Shown: positions 35,900-45,355, numbered from the stretch's first letter. The stretch is 64,000 nucleotides of DNA from Bog-756 sp963699085 (GCA_963699085.1 CAVOTH010000004.1:806001-870000); one strand, 5' to 3'. Program-made: numbers and translations. The notes: generated from the letters alone by a model not told the origin.

Positions 35900-37156
35900 G
35901 TGCTGGCCTTCACCTTCCCGGGACAGGGATCCCAGCGGTCCGGAATGGGACATGCCTGGGTGGACCACCCCTCGTGGGAGGTGGCGGGCGAAGCCTCCGA
36001 GATCGCCGGACGCGACCTGACGGCACTCCTCCTCGACGCCCCCATGGACGAGTTGACCCGGACGGCCAACGCCCAGTTGGCCACCTTCGTGATGAGCCTG
36101 GTGGTGCTCGATGCCGTCGAGCGCCTGGGCCTCGCACCCGCCGCCTGCGCCGGTCACAGCCTCGGTGAGTACACCGCACTGGTCGCCACCGGTGCCCTCT
36201 CCCTGGCCGATGGCACCTCCCTGGTGATCGAGCGGGGCGACGCCATGCAGGAGGCGGCCGACGCCTCGCCGGGCACCATGGCCGCTCTCATCGGGATTGC
36301 CGACGACGACGCCGAGGCCGCCTGCCAACGAGCGGAGACCGACGTCTGGGTGGCCAACTACAACGCCCCCGGTCAAGTCGTGATCGCCGGAACCGAGGCA
36401 GGGATCGAAGCTGCCACCGAGCACGCCAAGGATCTTGGGGCCCGCAAGGTCCTTCCCATCCCCGTTTCCGGGGCCTTCCATACCCCGATGATGCTCCCGG
36501 CCCGGACCCGACTGCGCAAGCGGCTCGAGGCGGTGACCTTCCACGCACCCGAGGTCCCGGTGGTCGCCAACGTCGATGCGCGGGTGCATACCGATGCCGG
36601 CGAGTGGCCCGGGCTCCTGTCGGCCCAGCTGTGCAGCCCGGTGCGCTGGCGCCAGTCGCTCGAAGCGTTGAGCGGGCGCGGCGCCAACCTGATCGTGGAG
36701 CTCGGCCCTGGCGGGGTCCTGACCGGAATGGTCCGTAGGGCCACACCCGACGTCCGCGGCGTGTCGGTGGCCGTCCCCGACGACCTCGACAAACTGATGG
36801 ACTCCGTCTCCGGTGTCGACGACTGGGGTGCCGGCTCCCCGGTAAACCAGGGTGAGCACCTCTATACGTCCGAGCGCGTGGTGGTGAGCCCGGCTCCGGG
36901 CGTGTTCGAACCTGACGCCGGGCTGGCCGCGCTGGAGCGGATGGCTCTGGCCGAGGCCACCGCCGCCCCGGGGAGCGGTGCGGGCGCCGATCCCGGCTCT
37001 CTCCTGTCGGTCGGCGACCTGGTGGGGACGGTGGGGCTCACCGACGTGCGCACACCGTTCGAGGGGATCCTCGTGCGCTGGCTCGCCGTCCGGGGCGAGC
37101 GCGTGGTCGAGGGCCAGCCCGTGGCCTGGATCCGCGCCCGGCCGGCCCACTCATGA
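35900..37156 (+). CDS. fabD: Malonyl-CoA:ACP transacylase with a C-terminal biotinyl/lipoyl-like domain
   Basis: FabD transfers malonyl from CoA to acyl-carrier protein for type II fatty-acid synthesis. Residues 1-300 are a complete transacylase: FPGQGSQ, nucleophile Ser87 in AGHSLGEY, His194 in GAFHTPMM, and the C-terminal VELGPGGVLTGM. The protein then continues to 418 residues, whereas FabD is usually about 310. Residues 325-412 look like a biotin/lipoyl carrier fold: VVVSPAPGVFEP and LLSVGDLVGTV, then RTPFEGILVRWLAVRGERV and EGQPVAWI, matching the AccB order. The lysine hairpin (A-M-K-M) is missing, so it is unlikely to be biotinylated. First gene of fabD-fabG-acpP-fabF; its stop overlaps the fabG ATG. 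The start is the GTG/TTG-type codon at 35900. Confidence 0.9.
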   Translation: MLAFTFPGQGSQRSGMGHAWVDHPSWEVAGEASEIAGRDLTALLLDAPMDELTRTANAQLATFVMSLVVLDAVERLGLAPAACAGHSLGEYTALVATGALSLADGTSLVIERGDAMQEAADASPGTMAALIGIADDDAEAACQRAETDVWVANYNAPGQVVIAGTEAGIEAATEHAKDLGARKVLPIPVSGAFHTPMMLPARTRLRKRLEAVTFHAPEVPVVANVDARVHTDAGEWPGLLSAQLCSPVRWRQSLEALSGRGANLIVELGPGGVLTGMVRRATPDVRGVSVAVPDDLDKLMDSVSGVDDWGAGSPVNQGEHLYTSERVVVSPAPGVFEPDAGLAALERMALAEATAAPGSGAGADPGSLLSVGDLVGTVGLTDVRTPFEGILVRWLAVRGERVVEGQPVAWIRARPAHS

Positions 37157-37893
37157 GCGAGGACATTCCTGGGCGTGTGGTGCTGGTGACCGGCGGGTCG
37201 CGTGGAATCGGGCTTGCATGCGCCGAGTGGTTCCTGGCCAATGGGGATCGGGTGGCGATCACCTCACGAACCGGTTCCACCGAACGCGACCTCGGGATAG
37301 GTCCCGAACGCTTCCTGTCGTTGACCTGTGACGTCTGCGACCCGGACCAGGTCGATGCCGCCTTCGTGGCCATCGAGTCCGCATGGGGTCCGGTCGAAGT
37401 CCTGGTCGCCAATGCCGGCGTCACCCGCGACACCCTGGCCCTGCGGATGACCGATGACGCCTGGTCCGAGGTCATCGACACCAATCTGACGGCCGTGTTC
37501 CGGGTCACCAAGCGGGCACTGGCCAAGATGATCCGTCTCCACCGCGGCCGGGTGATCATGATGTCCTCGGTCGGTGCCTTCATCGGTTCCGCCGGCCAGG
37601 CCAACTACGCCGCCTCCAAGGCCGGTCTGGTGGGGATGGCCCGCTCGCTCGCCCGGGAGGTGGCCAGCCGGGCCATCACCGTGAACGTGGTCGCTCCGGG
37701 CCTGGTCGAGACGAATATGCTGGCCGGGTTGGGCGACGCCAAGCTCGCCGAGTTCGCCGCACAGGTACCGCTCGGGCGGGTGGCATCGCCTCATGAAGTG
37801 GCCGTAGTCGTCGGGTTCCTCGCCTCCGACGACGCCGGGTACGTCACCGGGGCGGTGGTCCCGGTCGACGGTGGGCTCGCCATGGGCCTGTGA
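37153..37893 (+). CDS. fabG: 3-Oxoacyl-ACP reductase
   Basis: Short-chain dehydrogenase of 246 residues reducing beta-ketoacyl-ACP with NADPH. Cofactor motif TGGSRGIG, NAG at VANAGVTRD, and catalytic Ser in VIMMSSVG with Tyr/Lys in ANYAASKAG. The end VTGAVVPVDGGLAMGL is the typical FabG tail. It overlaps fabD by four bases (ATGA), and its position in a fab operon makes this the housekeeping FabG. Confidence 0.95.
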   Translation: MSEDIPGRVVLVTGGSRGIGLACAEWFLANGDRVAITSRTGSTERDLGIGPERFLSLTCDVCDPDQVDAAFVAIESAWGPVEVLVANAGVTRDTLALRMTDDAWSEVIDTNLTAVFRVTKRALAKMIRLHRGRVIMMSSVGAFIGSAGQANYAASKAGLVGMARSLAREVASRAITVNVVAPGLVETNMLAGLGDAKLAEFAAQVPLGRVASPHEVAVVVGFLASDDAGYVTGAVVPVDGGLAMGL

Positions 37894-38014
37894 GCCGTCT
37901 GGCGCTGCACCCCGCCGAACCGACAACATGGCGCAGTCGGGAGTTCGCCAGGTTCCCGCCGATCGCACCGGAGTCACCCATCATCACGACCGAAACGAAT
38001 ACCAAGGAGATGCA

Positions 38015-38254
38015 GTGAGCAACGACGAGACGTTCGAGAAGTTCAAGGGGTGCGCGGTGGAGGTGCTCCAGGTGCCCGAGGACAAGATCACCCGGGACGC
38101 CCGCTTCGCCGAGGACCTCGACGCCGACAGCCTGGACCTGGTCGAGCTGGTGATGGCGCTCGAGGAGACCTTCGACGTCAACGTGGACGAGACCGAACTC
38201 GAGGGGATCGAGACCATCGGCCAGGCCTACGACCTGATCGTCGCCAAGCTCTGA
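38015..38254 (+). CDS. acpP: Acyl carrier protein
   Basis: Acidic carrier of 79 residues. The phosphopantetheine serine is in the canonical DADSLDLVELVMALEE. The start is the GTG at 38015, five bases after AAGGAG at 38004-38009; the open frame further upstream is not coding. The stop TGA overlaps the fabF ATG (ATGA-like TGATG). It carries growing acyl chains between the Fab enzymes encoded alongside. Confidence 0.95.
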   Translation: MSNDETFEKFKGCAVEVLQVPEDKITRDARFAEDLDADSLDLVELVMALEETFDVNVDETELEGIETIGQAYDLIVAKL

Positions 38255-39447
38255 TGCTGCTGGGCATCGGCCCCGACGGTGGGATCGCCGGGCGACGGGT
38301 TGCAATTACCGGTATCGGGGTCCTCGCCTGCTGCGGCATCGGCACCGATGCCTTCTGGGAAGGACTGCACGGACCGCCACCTGTCGGTGAACGACGAGTA
38401 ACCGATTTCGACCCCGAGCGCTGGTTGACGTCCAAGGAGGCCCGCACGCTCGACCGCTTCGCCCAGTTCAGCGTGGCCGTGGCCGACATGGCTCTCGAGG
38501 ACGCCGGCGCGCTGCACGCCGACCCCGGGCGCTCCGGCGTCATCATGGGGACCGGGGTGGGAGGGCTGCAGTCCCTCGAGACCCAGATCCTCGTGTACGC
38601 CGAGAAAGGCGCCCAGCGGGTGTCCCCCCGGCTCGTCCCGATGATGATGTCCAACGCCGGGGCCGCCGCCGTTTCCATGCGGCTCGGCTGGCACGGCCCG
38701 TCCGAGACCGTCATCACCGCCTGTGCCGCCGGGGCCCACAGCATCGCCCACGCCGCCCGGCTGGTGGCATCCGGTCGATGCGACGTGGCCGTCGGAGGTG
38801 CTGCTGAGGCCGGCATGACCAATGTGGGGATCGCCGCCTTCGCCAACATGACCGCACTCTCGACCTCGGGGAACTCGCGTCCGTTCGACGTCCGTCGCGA
38901 CGGGTTCGTCATGACCGAGGGCGCCGGGGCCCTCGTCTTCGAGTCCTGGGACCGGGCCGTGGCCCGGGGGGCACGGATCTACGGCGAACTGTCCGGCGCC
39001 GGCAGCACCGCCGACGCCCACCACATCACCGCCCCCGCCCCCGGGGGCGCGGGGGCGGCCGCCTGCATGCTCGAGGCCCTGGACGATGCCGAGCTGCGGC
39101 CGGACCAGGTCGCCCACATCAACGCCCACGGCACGTCCACGCCCCTCAACGACCTGGCCGAGTCGGACGCCATCGGCAAGGTGTTCGGAGCCAACTCACC
39201 TCCGGTCACCTCCACCAAAGGCGTGACCGGCCACGGCCTAGGCGCCAGTGGCGCCATCGAGGCGGTGGCGGCGGTGCTGACCATCGAGCACGCCAGCATC
39301 CCGCCGACCAATGGCTACGAGGAGCCCGACCCGGACATCCACCTGGACATCGTGGCCGAGGCACGTCCATGGGAGCCGGGCCCGATCCTGTCCAACTCCT
39401 TCGGATTCGGTGGACACAACGGCTGCCTCGTCATCACCCCTGCCTAG
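38254..39447 (+). CDS. fabF: 3-Oxoacyl-ACP synthase II (KAS II)
   Basis: Condensing enzyme of 397 residues. Catalytic Cys in VITACAAGAHSIAHA, the two histidines in HINAHGTSTPLND and GVTGHGLGASG, and the Lys in TSTKGV form the Cys-His-His set of the elongating KAS I/II class. The end SFGFGGHNGCLVI is the FabF signature. It starts at ATG 38254, overlapping the acpP stop, the fourth coupled gene of the operon. It catalyses malonyl-ACP condensation in chain elongation. Confidence 0.95.
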   Translation: MLLGIGPDGGIAGRRVAITGIGVLACCGIGTDAFWEGLHGPPPVGERRVTDFDPERWLTSKEARTLDRFAQFSVAVADMALEDAGALHADPGRSGVIMGTGVGGLQSLETQILVYAEKGAQRVSPRLVPMMMSNAGAAAVSMRLGWHGPSETVITACAAGAHSIAHAARLVASGRCDVAVGGAAEAGMTNVGIAAFANMTALSTSGNSRPFDVRRDGFVMTEGAGALVFESWDRAVARGARIYGELSGAGSTADAHHITAPAPGGAGAAACMLEALDDAELRPDQVAHINAHGTSTPLNDLAESDAIGKVFGANSPPVTSTKGVTGHGLGASGAIEAVAAVLTIEHASIPPTNGYEEPDPDIHLDIVAEARPWEPGPILSNSFGFGGHNGCLVITPA

Positions 39448-39448
39448 C

Positions 39449-39470
39449 CCCGCATCGACGGCGGTGCGGG
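39449..39470 (+). terminator. Weak stem-loop after fabF
   Basis: CCCGCA, a ten-base loop, TGCGGG: a six-base stem directly after the fabF stop. It could end the fab transcript before the kinase gene, but without a T-run it is only suggestive. Confidence 0.35.
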
Positions 39471-39507
39471 CCGTAGCCACCCCGACAGCACCTACCGTGG
39501 GGTCCCC

Positions 39508-41199
39508 ATGACGGACCCCGCCACCCACCCCGAGTACGTCCCCGGTCCCGACGACCCGGCAGACCTGGCCATCGGCGCCTTCACCCATGATGCCCCGTGG
39601 ATCGTGGATCCCGACGCCATGCCGTGGCGTCATCCCCACGACGGTGAGCCGGACATCGACCAACTGCGCCTGCAGGCTGCCGAGCTGGCCCGGGTCCTCG
39701 TCCACCCGGACCATCTCCCCTCGGTGCGCCGCGTCCTGACCGTCGCCTACCGACTCGGAGGTGCACTCCTGCTGTGGGGGTCCAAGGAACGGGGGACCCC
39801 CGGGTCGCGCGCCGGGCTCTCCCGCCGCCTCCGGCCCGCATTCGAGCACCTCGGTCCGACGTACATCAAGCTCGGGCAGATCATCTCGTCGGGCGAGGGC
39901 ATCTTTCCTGAGGAGCTGGTGGCCGAGTTCCGGTTGCTACGCGACCGTGTCCCGCCCGAGCCGTTCGCCGTGGTCCGGCGCACCGTCGAGGAGGACCTCG
40001 GTCGCCCGCTGGCCGAAGTGTTCACCTCGTTCGACACCACCCCGGTGGCCTCGGCCTCCATCGCCCAGGTCCACGCGGCCACACTGCGCACCGGCGAGCG
40101 GGTGGTGGTCAAGGTGCAGCGGAGCCGGGTCGCCCCCATGGTCCGCCTCGACATCGCCGCCATGGCGTGGATCGCCCCGTTCCTGGTCGGGCGCATCCCG
40201 GTCTCCGCCCTCACCAATCCGCCGGCGCTGGTCGAGCTGTTCGCCGAGACCGTCGTCGAGGAGCTCGACTTCCGGCTCGAGGCCCAGAACATGCTCGACA
40301 TCGCCGAGGTCTTCGCCGGGACCGGGCAGCGCACCATCGTCGTTCCCCGGCCCCATCCGCAGCTGATCACCCGCCGGGTGCTGGTGATGGAACACCTCCA
40401 CGGGTACTCATGGGGCGACGCCGAGGGGATGCGGGTGGCCGGGATCGACACGGCGGCCGTGCTGCGGTCGAGCCTGATCGCCTTCCTGGAGGGAGCGCTC
40501 CTGTACGGGGTCTTCCACGGCGATCTCCACGGCGGCAACATGTTGGTGAAGACCGATGGCACGGTGGCCCTGCTCGACTTCGGGATCACCGCCCGACTGG
40601 ACGAGCGCAAGCGCCAGGCCTTCCTGCGGCTCCAGATGGGTGCCAGCACCAACAACGTGACGGTGCAGGTCGAGGCGCTGCGTGACCTCGGCGCGCTGCC
40701 GGCCGACTCGGACATCGAAGCGGTCATCCGGGACCTCAATCTCGACCGCCCGCCCATCGACCCGACCACCCTCACCGCCGAAGAGATGATGACGGAACTA
40801 CGCGAGGTGACCAAGGCGCTGCTCGGCTACGGAGCGCGACTCCCGAAGGAGCTCATGCTGTTCGTCAAGAACATGCTGTTCCTGAACGGCGCCATGGCCA
40901 CCATGGCTCCCGACGTGGACATCCTGGGAGAGATCGTGGCCGTCGTCACCTACTTCACCGAGCACCACGGTGAACGCATCGCCCGCGAAGTCGGGTTCGA
41001 AGTCACCAACGACACCATCGACCTCGACGGGTACCGGGCGGCCATGGGGTTCACCGGGGACGACGACGCCATCACCTTCCGCGACCTGCAGGAGCGACGC
41101 GAGTTGATCGCCAAACGCCTCGAGGCCCACGAGCATCCGAGGCGGAGGGTGCCGATGCTCCGTGCGCTCTACCGGGTGATCCGCCCGACCAGGGACTGA
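39508..41199 (+). CDS. AarF/UbiB (ABC1) atypical kinase family protein
   Basis: Protein of 563 residues with an ABC1/UbiB kinase-like core. FEHLGPTYIKLGQIISSGEG is the family KxGQ region, VASASIAQVHAATLRTGERVVVKVQR the alanine-rich nucleotide loop with Lys, FHGDLHGGNML the catalytic loop and ALLDFGITARLD the DFG motif. Bacterial members support quinone synthesis or lipid handling. With menaquinone as the likely quinone here (menC is present), that role is plausible but unproven. The last 100 residues contain hydrophobic stretches (KELMLFVKNMLFLNGAMATM). It stands alone, 60 bases after fabF. Confidence 0.85.
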   Translation: MTDPATHPEYVPGPDDPADLAIGAFTHDAPWIVDPDAMPWRHPHDGEPDIDQLRLQAAELARVLVHPDHLPSVRRVLTVAYRLGGALLLWGSKERGTPGSRAGLSRRLRPAFEHLGPTYIKLGQIISSGEGIFPEELVAEFRLLRDRVPPEPFAVVRRTVEEDLGRPLAEVFTSFDTTPVASASIAQVHAATLRTGERVVVKVQRSRVAPMVRLDIAAMAWIAPFLVGRIPVSALTNPPALVELFAETVVEELDFRLEAQNMLDIAEVFAGTGQRTIVVPRPHPQLITRRVLVMEHLHGYSWGDAEGMRVAGIDTAAVLRSSLIAFLEGALLYGVFHGDLHGGNMLVKTDGTVALLDFGITARLDERKRQAFLRLQMGASTNNVTVQVEALRDLGALPADSDIEAVIRDLNLDRPPIDPTTLTAEEMMTELREVTKALLGYGARLPKELMLFVKNMLFLNGAMATMAPDVDILGEIVAVVTYFTEHHGERIAREVGFEVTNDTIDLDGYRAAMGFTGDDDAITFRDLQERRELIAKRLEAHEHPRRRVPMLRALYRVIRPTRD

Positions 41200-41226
41200 G
41201 GGCCGGGGAGTGCCCGACGGTTCTGC

Positions 41227-41622
41227 TCAGATCAGGCGGATCCGGCGTACACCCTCGAGCGCGACCTCGAGCGCGTCCACCCGGGCGGACATGTCGCTGG
41301 CGCACGACGGAGGCAGGTGGGCCGAACCGGCGTCGATACCGGCCGGGGTCATGCGCGCCACGTGCACCGTCGTCGCCCACAGACCGGCACAGGCGCCCAC
41401 CAGTTCACGGACGGCCTGTTCGGTTCCGGGATCGGGGCACGGCTGGATCAGCATCCACCGGTCCAGATTGGTGATCCGCACATCGAGCCGCGCACACGCG
41501 TCGAGGACGACGACCGAAGGCTCACCGATGTCGGCGATCAGATCGATCAGCGAGAGGTACAGCTCGTGGACGAGCGGCGTCGCGGCCCTCACCCACCTCG
41601 CCGTCCGCCTAGCCTCGAACAT
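41227..41622 (-). CDS. Hypothetical protein
   Basis: Protein of 131 residues, not recognised. It has no signal peptide or membrane helix. It is a mix of helix (ATPLVHELYLSLIDLIADIG; ARVDALEVALEGVRRIRLI at the end) and beta segments (PSVVVLDACARLDVRITNLDRWM). Codon use has the strong third-position GC of the neighbours, supporting real coding. It is convergent with the kinase gene and lies 109 bases upstream of the trpA stop, but reads in the trp direction and so could be a distal gene of the trp transcript. Confidence 0.5.
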   Translation of the reverse strand: MFEARRTARWVRAATPLVHELYLSLIDLIADIGEPSVVVLDACARLDVRITNLDRWMLIQPCPDPGTEQAVRELVGACAGLWATTVHVARMTPAGIDAGSAHLPPSCASDMSARVDALEVALEGVRRIRLI

Positions 41623-41730
41623 GGGGCGAACGTACCCCTGGCCCCGCCTGTTGCGCTCCTGAGGTCACGCCCAGTGTTCGCCAGGGGAGGAGGAACCCAA
41701 TGGCGACCGCGTTCCGTGGGTTTTCTCCGG

Positions 41731-42535
41731 CTATCCGCCATCAATGGCGGCCCGCAGCGAACCCACGAATTCGGCGGCGGCGTCGGGTCCCCCGCCCTCG
41801 AGCAGCCGACGCACCAGCGCCGATCCGACGACCACCCCGTCGGCCACCTCGCACACCTCCGCCGCCTGATCCGGAGTGGACACGCCGATGCCGACGCACA
41901 CGGGTAGATCGGTGACGGCCCGGATCCGACCGGCCACCTGGCGGGCGGAATCGGCCAGCACGGCCTGCTCGCCGGTGACTCCCATCCGTCCGACGGCGTA
42001 GACGAATCCCCGCGACCGCTGACAGATCGCCCCGATGCGTTCTTCGGGTGTCGAGGGCGCCACCAACAGAACCGTCGCCACATCCTCGGCGTCAGCGGCC
42101 GAGGCCCAGCTTCCGACCTCCTCCAGTGGGAGGTCGGGGATGATGGCGCCACTCACCCCGGACTGGCGCATGGACCCGGCGATCCGCGGTGTGGCCGGCC
42201 CGATAGATCAGGTTGTAATACGTCATCACCACCAGTGGCACGCCGATGTCGACCCGGCTCAGATCGGCCAGTACCCCCTCGGGGGTGGTGCCCCGTCCGA
42301 GGGCACGCAACGACGACTCCTGGATCACCGGACCATCGATCATCGGGTCGGAGAACGGGATCCCCACCTCGATGGCGTCGGCGCCGGCTCCGGCCAACGC
42401 CTCGAGTACCAGCAGCCATTCGTCGTCCAGCCCCCCCGTGACATAGGGGATGAGGAGCTTGTGCCCGGCGTCACACCGGGCCCGCAGTGCCGATTCGAGG
42501 GTGTCCGGCCCATCTGCCGAAGCCGGGGAGGTCAC
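41731..42535 (-). CDS. trpA: Tryptophan synthase alpha chain (single-base frame break)
   Basis: Releases indole from indole-glycerol phosphate within the alpha2-beta2 complex. The first frame (from 42535) has LLIPYVTGGLDDEWLLVLEA and the catalytic region AIEVGIPFSDPMIDGP, reaching VVMTYYNLIYRAGH. It is then lost at CCGCGG (42185-42188 region). The adjacent frame resumes with IAGSMRQSGVSGAIIPDLPLEE and continues to the stop at 41731 (VGIGVSTPDQAAEV, VVGSALVRRL). One extra base explains the break; the repaired protein is 267 residues, the family norm. The start overlaps the trpB stop by four bases. Confidence 0.9.
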
Positions 42536-43731
42536 GATCCTCCCCTCAGGATGTCCCGCACCTGGGCGACGTCCTTGTCGCCCCGACCGGAGAGGTTGAC
42601 CAGCACCGTGGTCCCGGGTGCGAGCTCACCGGAGCCGGCGGCCGACACCACCCAGGCCAGCGCGTGGGCCGACTCCAGGGCGGGCAGGATTCCTTCGGTC
42701 CGGGCCAGGAGCTGGAACGCCTCGAGCACGGCCTCGTCGCCGGCGGACTCGTAGCGAGCACGGCCGATTTCGGCCAGGTGGGCGTGCTCGGGTCCGATGC
42801 CCGGGTAGTCGAGTCCGGCCGAGATCGACTCCGCTTCGAGGATCTGCCCGGCCTCGTCCTGGATCAGCGCGCTGCGCATGCCGTGGAGCACGCCGGGGAT
42901 CCCGGTGGTCAGGGCGGCGCCACCTGCGGCCTCGACGGCCACCAGTTGGGCGTCGGTGGCATCGGCGAACCCGGCGAAGATTCCGGCGGCGTTCGATCCC
43001 CCGCCGGCGCATGCCACCACGACGTCGGGATCGGTCCCGAGCACCACCCGGGTCTGCTCCCGGGCTTCTTCGCCGATGACACGCTGGAACTCACGGACCA
43101 TCCACGGGTACGGGTGGGGGCCCATGACCGACCCCAGGCAGTAGTGGGTATCCCCCACCGAGGCCACCCAGGCCCGCAGGGCCTCGTTCACCGCGTCCTT
43201 CAAGGTACGACTCCCGCTGGTCACCGGGACGACCTCGGCCCCCAGCAGTTCCATCCGGAACACGTTGAGCTCCTGGCGATGGGTGTCCACCTCGCCCATG
43301 TAGATGATGCACTCCATCCCGAACAACGCCGCGGCCGTCGCCGTGGCCACACCGTGCTGCCCCGCTCCCGTCTCGGCCACCAGTTTGTGTTTGCCCATCC
43401 GGCGGGCGAGCAGGCCCTGGCCGATCACGTTGTTGAGCTTGTGGGAGCCGGTGTGTGTCAGGTCCTCGCGCTTGAGCAGCACCCGAACGCCCAGTTGCTC
43501 GGACAACCGGCGGCAATCGGTCACCGGGGTGGGACGTCCCCCATAGTTGTGGAGGATCTCGTCAAGCTCCTTACGGAACGCCGGGTCGGTCCAGGCGTCG
43601 CGGAAGGCAGCCTCGAGCTCGATGCAGGCCGGCACGAGTGATTCGGGGACGTAACGGCCCCCGAAGTCCCCGAACCTGCCGGTCGGTCCCGGATCGCCCA
43701 TGATGGCGCCAGGCGTGGTGTCAGTGGTCAT
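42532..43731 (-). CDS. trpB: Tryptophan synthase beta chain
   Basis: PLP enzyme joining indole and serine to tryptophan (399 residues). GDFGGRYVPESL is the TrpB opening. The PLP lysine is Lys98 in HTGSHKLNNV. GAGQHGVATATAAALFGMEC, the phosphate loop CAGGGSNAAGIF and the end SGRGDKDVAQV are all canonical. It starts at ATG 43731; the longer open frame upstream is antisense noise over trpF. It is 67 bases after the repaired trpF stop and overlaps trpA by four bases. Confidence 0.96.
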   Translation of the reverse strand: MTTDTTPGAIMGDPGPTGRFGDFGGRYVPESLVPACIELEAAFRDAWTDPAFRKELDEILHNYGGRPTPVTDCRRLSEQLGVRVLLKREDLTHTGSHKLNNVIGQGLLARRMGKHKLVAETGAGQHGVATATAAALFGMECIIYMGEVDTHRQELNVFRMELLGAEVVPVTSGSRTLKDAVNEALRAWVASVGDTHYCLGSVMGPHPYPWMVREFQRVIGEEAREQTRVVLGTDPDVVVACAGGGSNAAGIFAGFADATDAQLVAVEAAGGAALTTGIPGVLHGMRSALIQDEAGQILEAESISAGLDYPGIGPEHAHLAEIGRARYESAGDEAVLEAFQLLARTEGILPALESAHALAWVVSAAGSGELAPGTTVLVNLSGRGDKDVAQVRDILRGGS

Positions 43732-43798
43732 CGTGTCCAATTCGCAGTTCGGCTCAGGGCGGTCGGTCGGATAATCAGCGCAGTCAGACGCGCATCGC

Positions 43799-44546
43799 TC
43801 AGATGTCGTCCTGCCAGTCGAACAGGTCGGTGGCCCGACGGATTCCCAGGTCCGCCTCTGCGTCGTCGGGGACGAGCTGGTCGGCAAGTCGCTGCTCGGC
43901 CACCCTACGGCCCGCCTGGCGGGCGGCGGTCGACGAACTCGCGGACTTTGGCCGGGTCCTTCACCCCGACGGACGACTCGACGCCGCTGGCTACGTCCAC
44001 CCCCCACGGGTGGAGGTGGGCGATGGCCCCGGCCACATTTTCGGGACGCAGTCCTCCGGCCACCAGCAGGCGTCCGGGGTCGACGACACCTTCGGCGAGT
44101 CTCCAGTCGAACAGATCTCCCGACCCGGGGTTGGCCCCGTCGATCAGGAGTGTCTGGGCCCCGTACTTGAGGAACCGCTCGATATTCCGGTGCCCCGCCG
44201 GAAACGCTTTGATCGTCCAGTTGACCCGTTCGGCCACCCACTGGGTGTCCTCGGCCGACTCCAGCCCGTGGAGCTGCACAGCTCGCAGCCCGACCTGACC
44301 GGCGATCTCCACCACCCGGCGGGGCGACTCGTCACGGAACACGCCGACGGTGACCGTCTCGTACGGAAGTCGCTTCACGATGTCAGCGACGGCGGAAGGC
44401 GCCATCTGACGGGGCGACGGGGCGAACACGAACCCGACCGCCGATGCACCCATCCCCACAGCCAGGAGGGCGTCGGCCTCGGAGGTGATACCGCAGATCT
44501 TGACGAACAGCTCCGGTTCGTTCACGTCATCGGTGGGCGGACTCAT
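43799..44546 (-). CDS. trpF: Phosphoribosylanthranilate isomerase (single-base frame break near the C-terminus)
   Basis: TIM-barrel isomerase of the tryptophan pathway. Catalytic Cys in FVKICGITSEADA, general-acid Asp in TLLIDGANPGSG, and SGVESSVGVKDPAKVREFVD near the end. In the first frame translation stops at 43905 after DRRPPGGP. Dropping one base at 43927-43930 gives instead VREFVDAARQAGRRVAEQRL and a further acidic tail ending FDWQDDI with a stop at 43799-43801. That reading is far more protein-like and fills what would otherwise be an unexplained gap; it gives 248 residues, with a tail of about 35 beyond the usual barrel. The start overlaps the trpC stop by four bases. Confidence 0.85.
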
Positions 44547-45355
44547 GCCCGGGCGCCGAGCAGTCCGTCGACGGCCGAACGCCGGTCGGCGGAGCGCACC
44601 AGGGTCTCCCCCACCAGGACCGCCGTATATCCGGCCCCGGCCAGCCGTTCCACGTCGGCCGCATCGCGGATGCCTGACTCAGCCACGGCAATGACACCGT
44701 CGGGCATCCGCTCACCCATCCGCAGGGCCCGGGCCCGGTCCACCTCGAAGGTACGCAGATCGCGCTGGTTGACCCCGACCAGGACTGCACCCGCGGCCAG
44801 GGCCCGGTCGAGCTCGGCTTCATCGTGCACCTCGACCAGTGCGGCGAGACCGAGGTCACCGGCGAGCTCCAACAACGAGCTCAGTTCGTCATCTTCACCC
44901 ATGGCGGCCACGATCAACAGGACGGCGTCGGCACCCATGGTCCAGGCGTCGCACACGTCGAGTGGGCCAACCGTGAAGTCCTTGCGGAGCACCGGAAGGG
45001 TGCAGGCGTCCCGGGCCGCCACCAGGTCGGCCGGGCTCCCGCCGAAGAACGACTCGTCGGTGAGCACCGAAAGGCACGATGCCCCGCCGGCCTCGTACTC
45101 CTTGGCCACGGCGGCCGGGTCGAGGTCAGGGTCGAGGTCGCCCTTGGACGGCGACCGTCGCTTGACCTCGGAGATGACCGCCATCCCCCGGTCGGACTGG
45201 CCGGCCACCAGTGCACCCACAAAGTCGCGACGGCCGTCCGGGCCCTCGGATCGGGCCAGCTCCCTGGTCTCGATGATCACCGCCGCCGGGTCGCGCTCGT
45301 CGGCGTCGGCGGCGGCGCGGTGGGCAGCGAGGATCGAGTCGAGGTAGGCCGGCAT
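44543..45355 (-). CDS. trpC: Indole-3-glycerol phosphate synthase
   Basis: TIM-barrel enzyme of 270 residues closing the indole ring. VISEVKRRSPSKGDLD contains the substrate-binding/catalytic lysine, LRKDFTVGPLDVC a second catalytic lysine, and VGVNQRDLRTFEVD plus VAESGIRDAADVERL complete the phosphate site. It is first of trpCFBA on the minus strand, divergent from the response-regulator gene (105 bases). trpE lies 7 kb away with the his genes; trpD and trpG are not in the window. Confidence 0.95.
   Translation of the reverse strand: MPAYLDSILAAHRAAADADERDPAAVIIETRELARSEGPDGRRDFVGALVAGQSDRGMAVISEVKRRSPSKGDLDPDLDPAAVAKEYEAGGASCLSVLTDESFFGGSPADLVAARDACTLPVLRKDFTVGPLDVCDAWTMGADAVLLIVAAMGEDDELSSLLELAGDLGLAALVEVHDEAELDRALAAGAVLVGVNQRDLRTFEVDRARALRMGERMPDGVIAVAESGIRDAADVERLAGAGYTAVLVGETLVRSADRRSAVDGLLGARA

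Noticed and set aside
35246..37150. Long minus-strand open frame opposite fabD
   Set aside because: Antisense shadow rich in His, Gly and Arg; fabD on the plus strand is unmistakable, and only the DUF2510 gene at its far end, in a different frame, is real.
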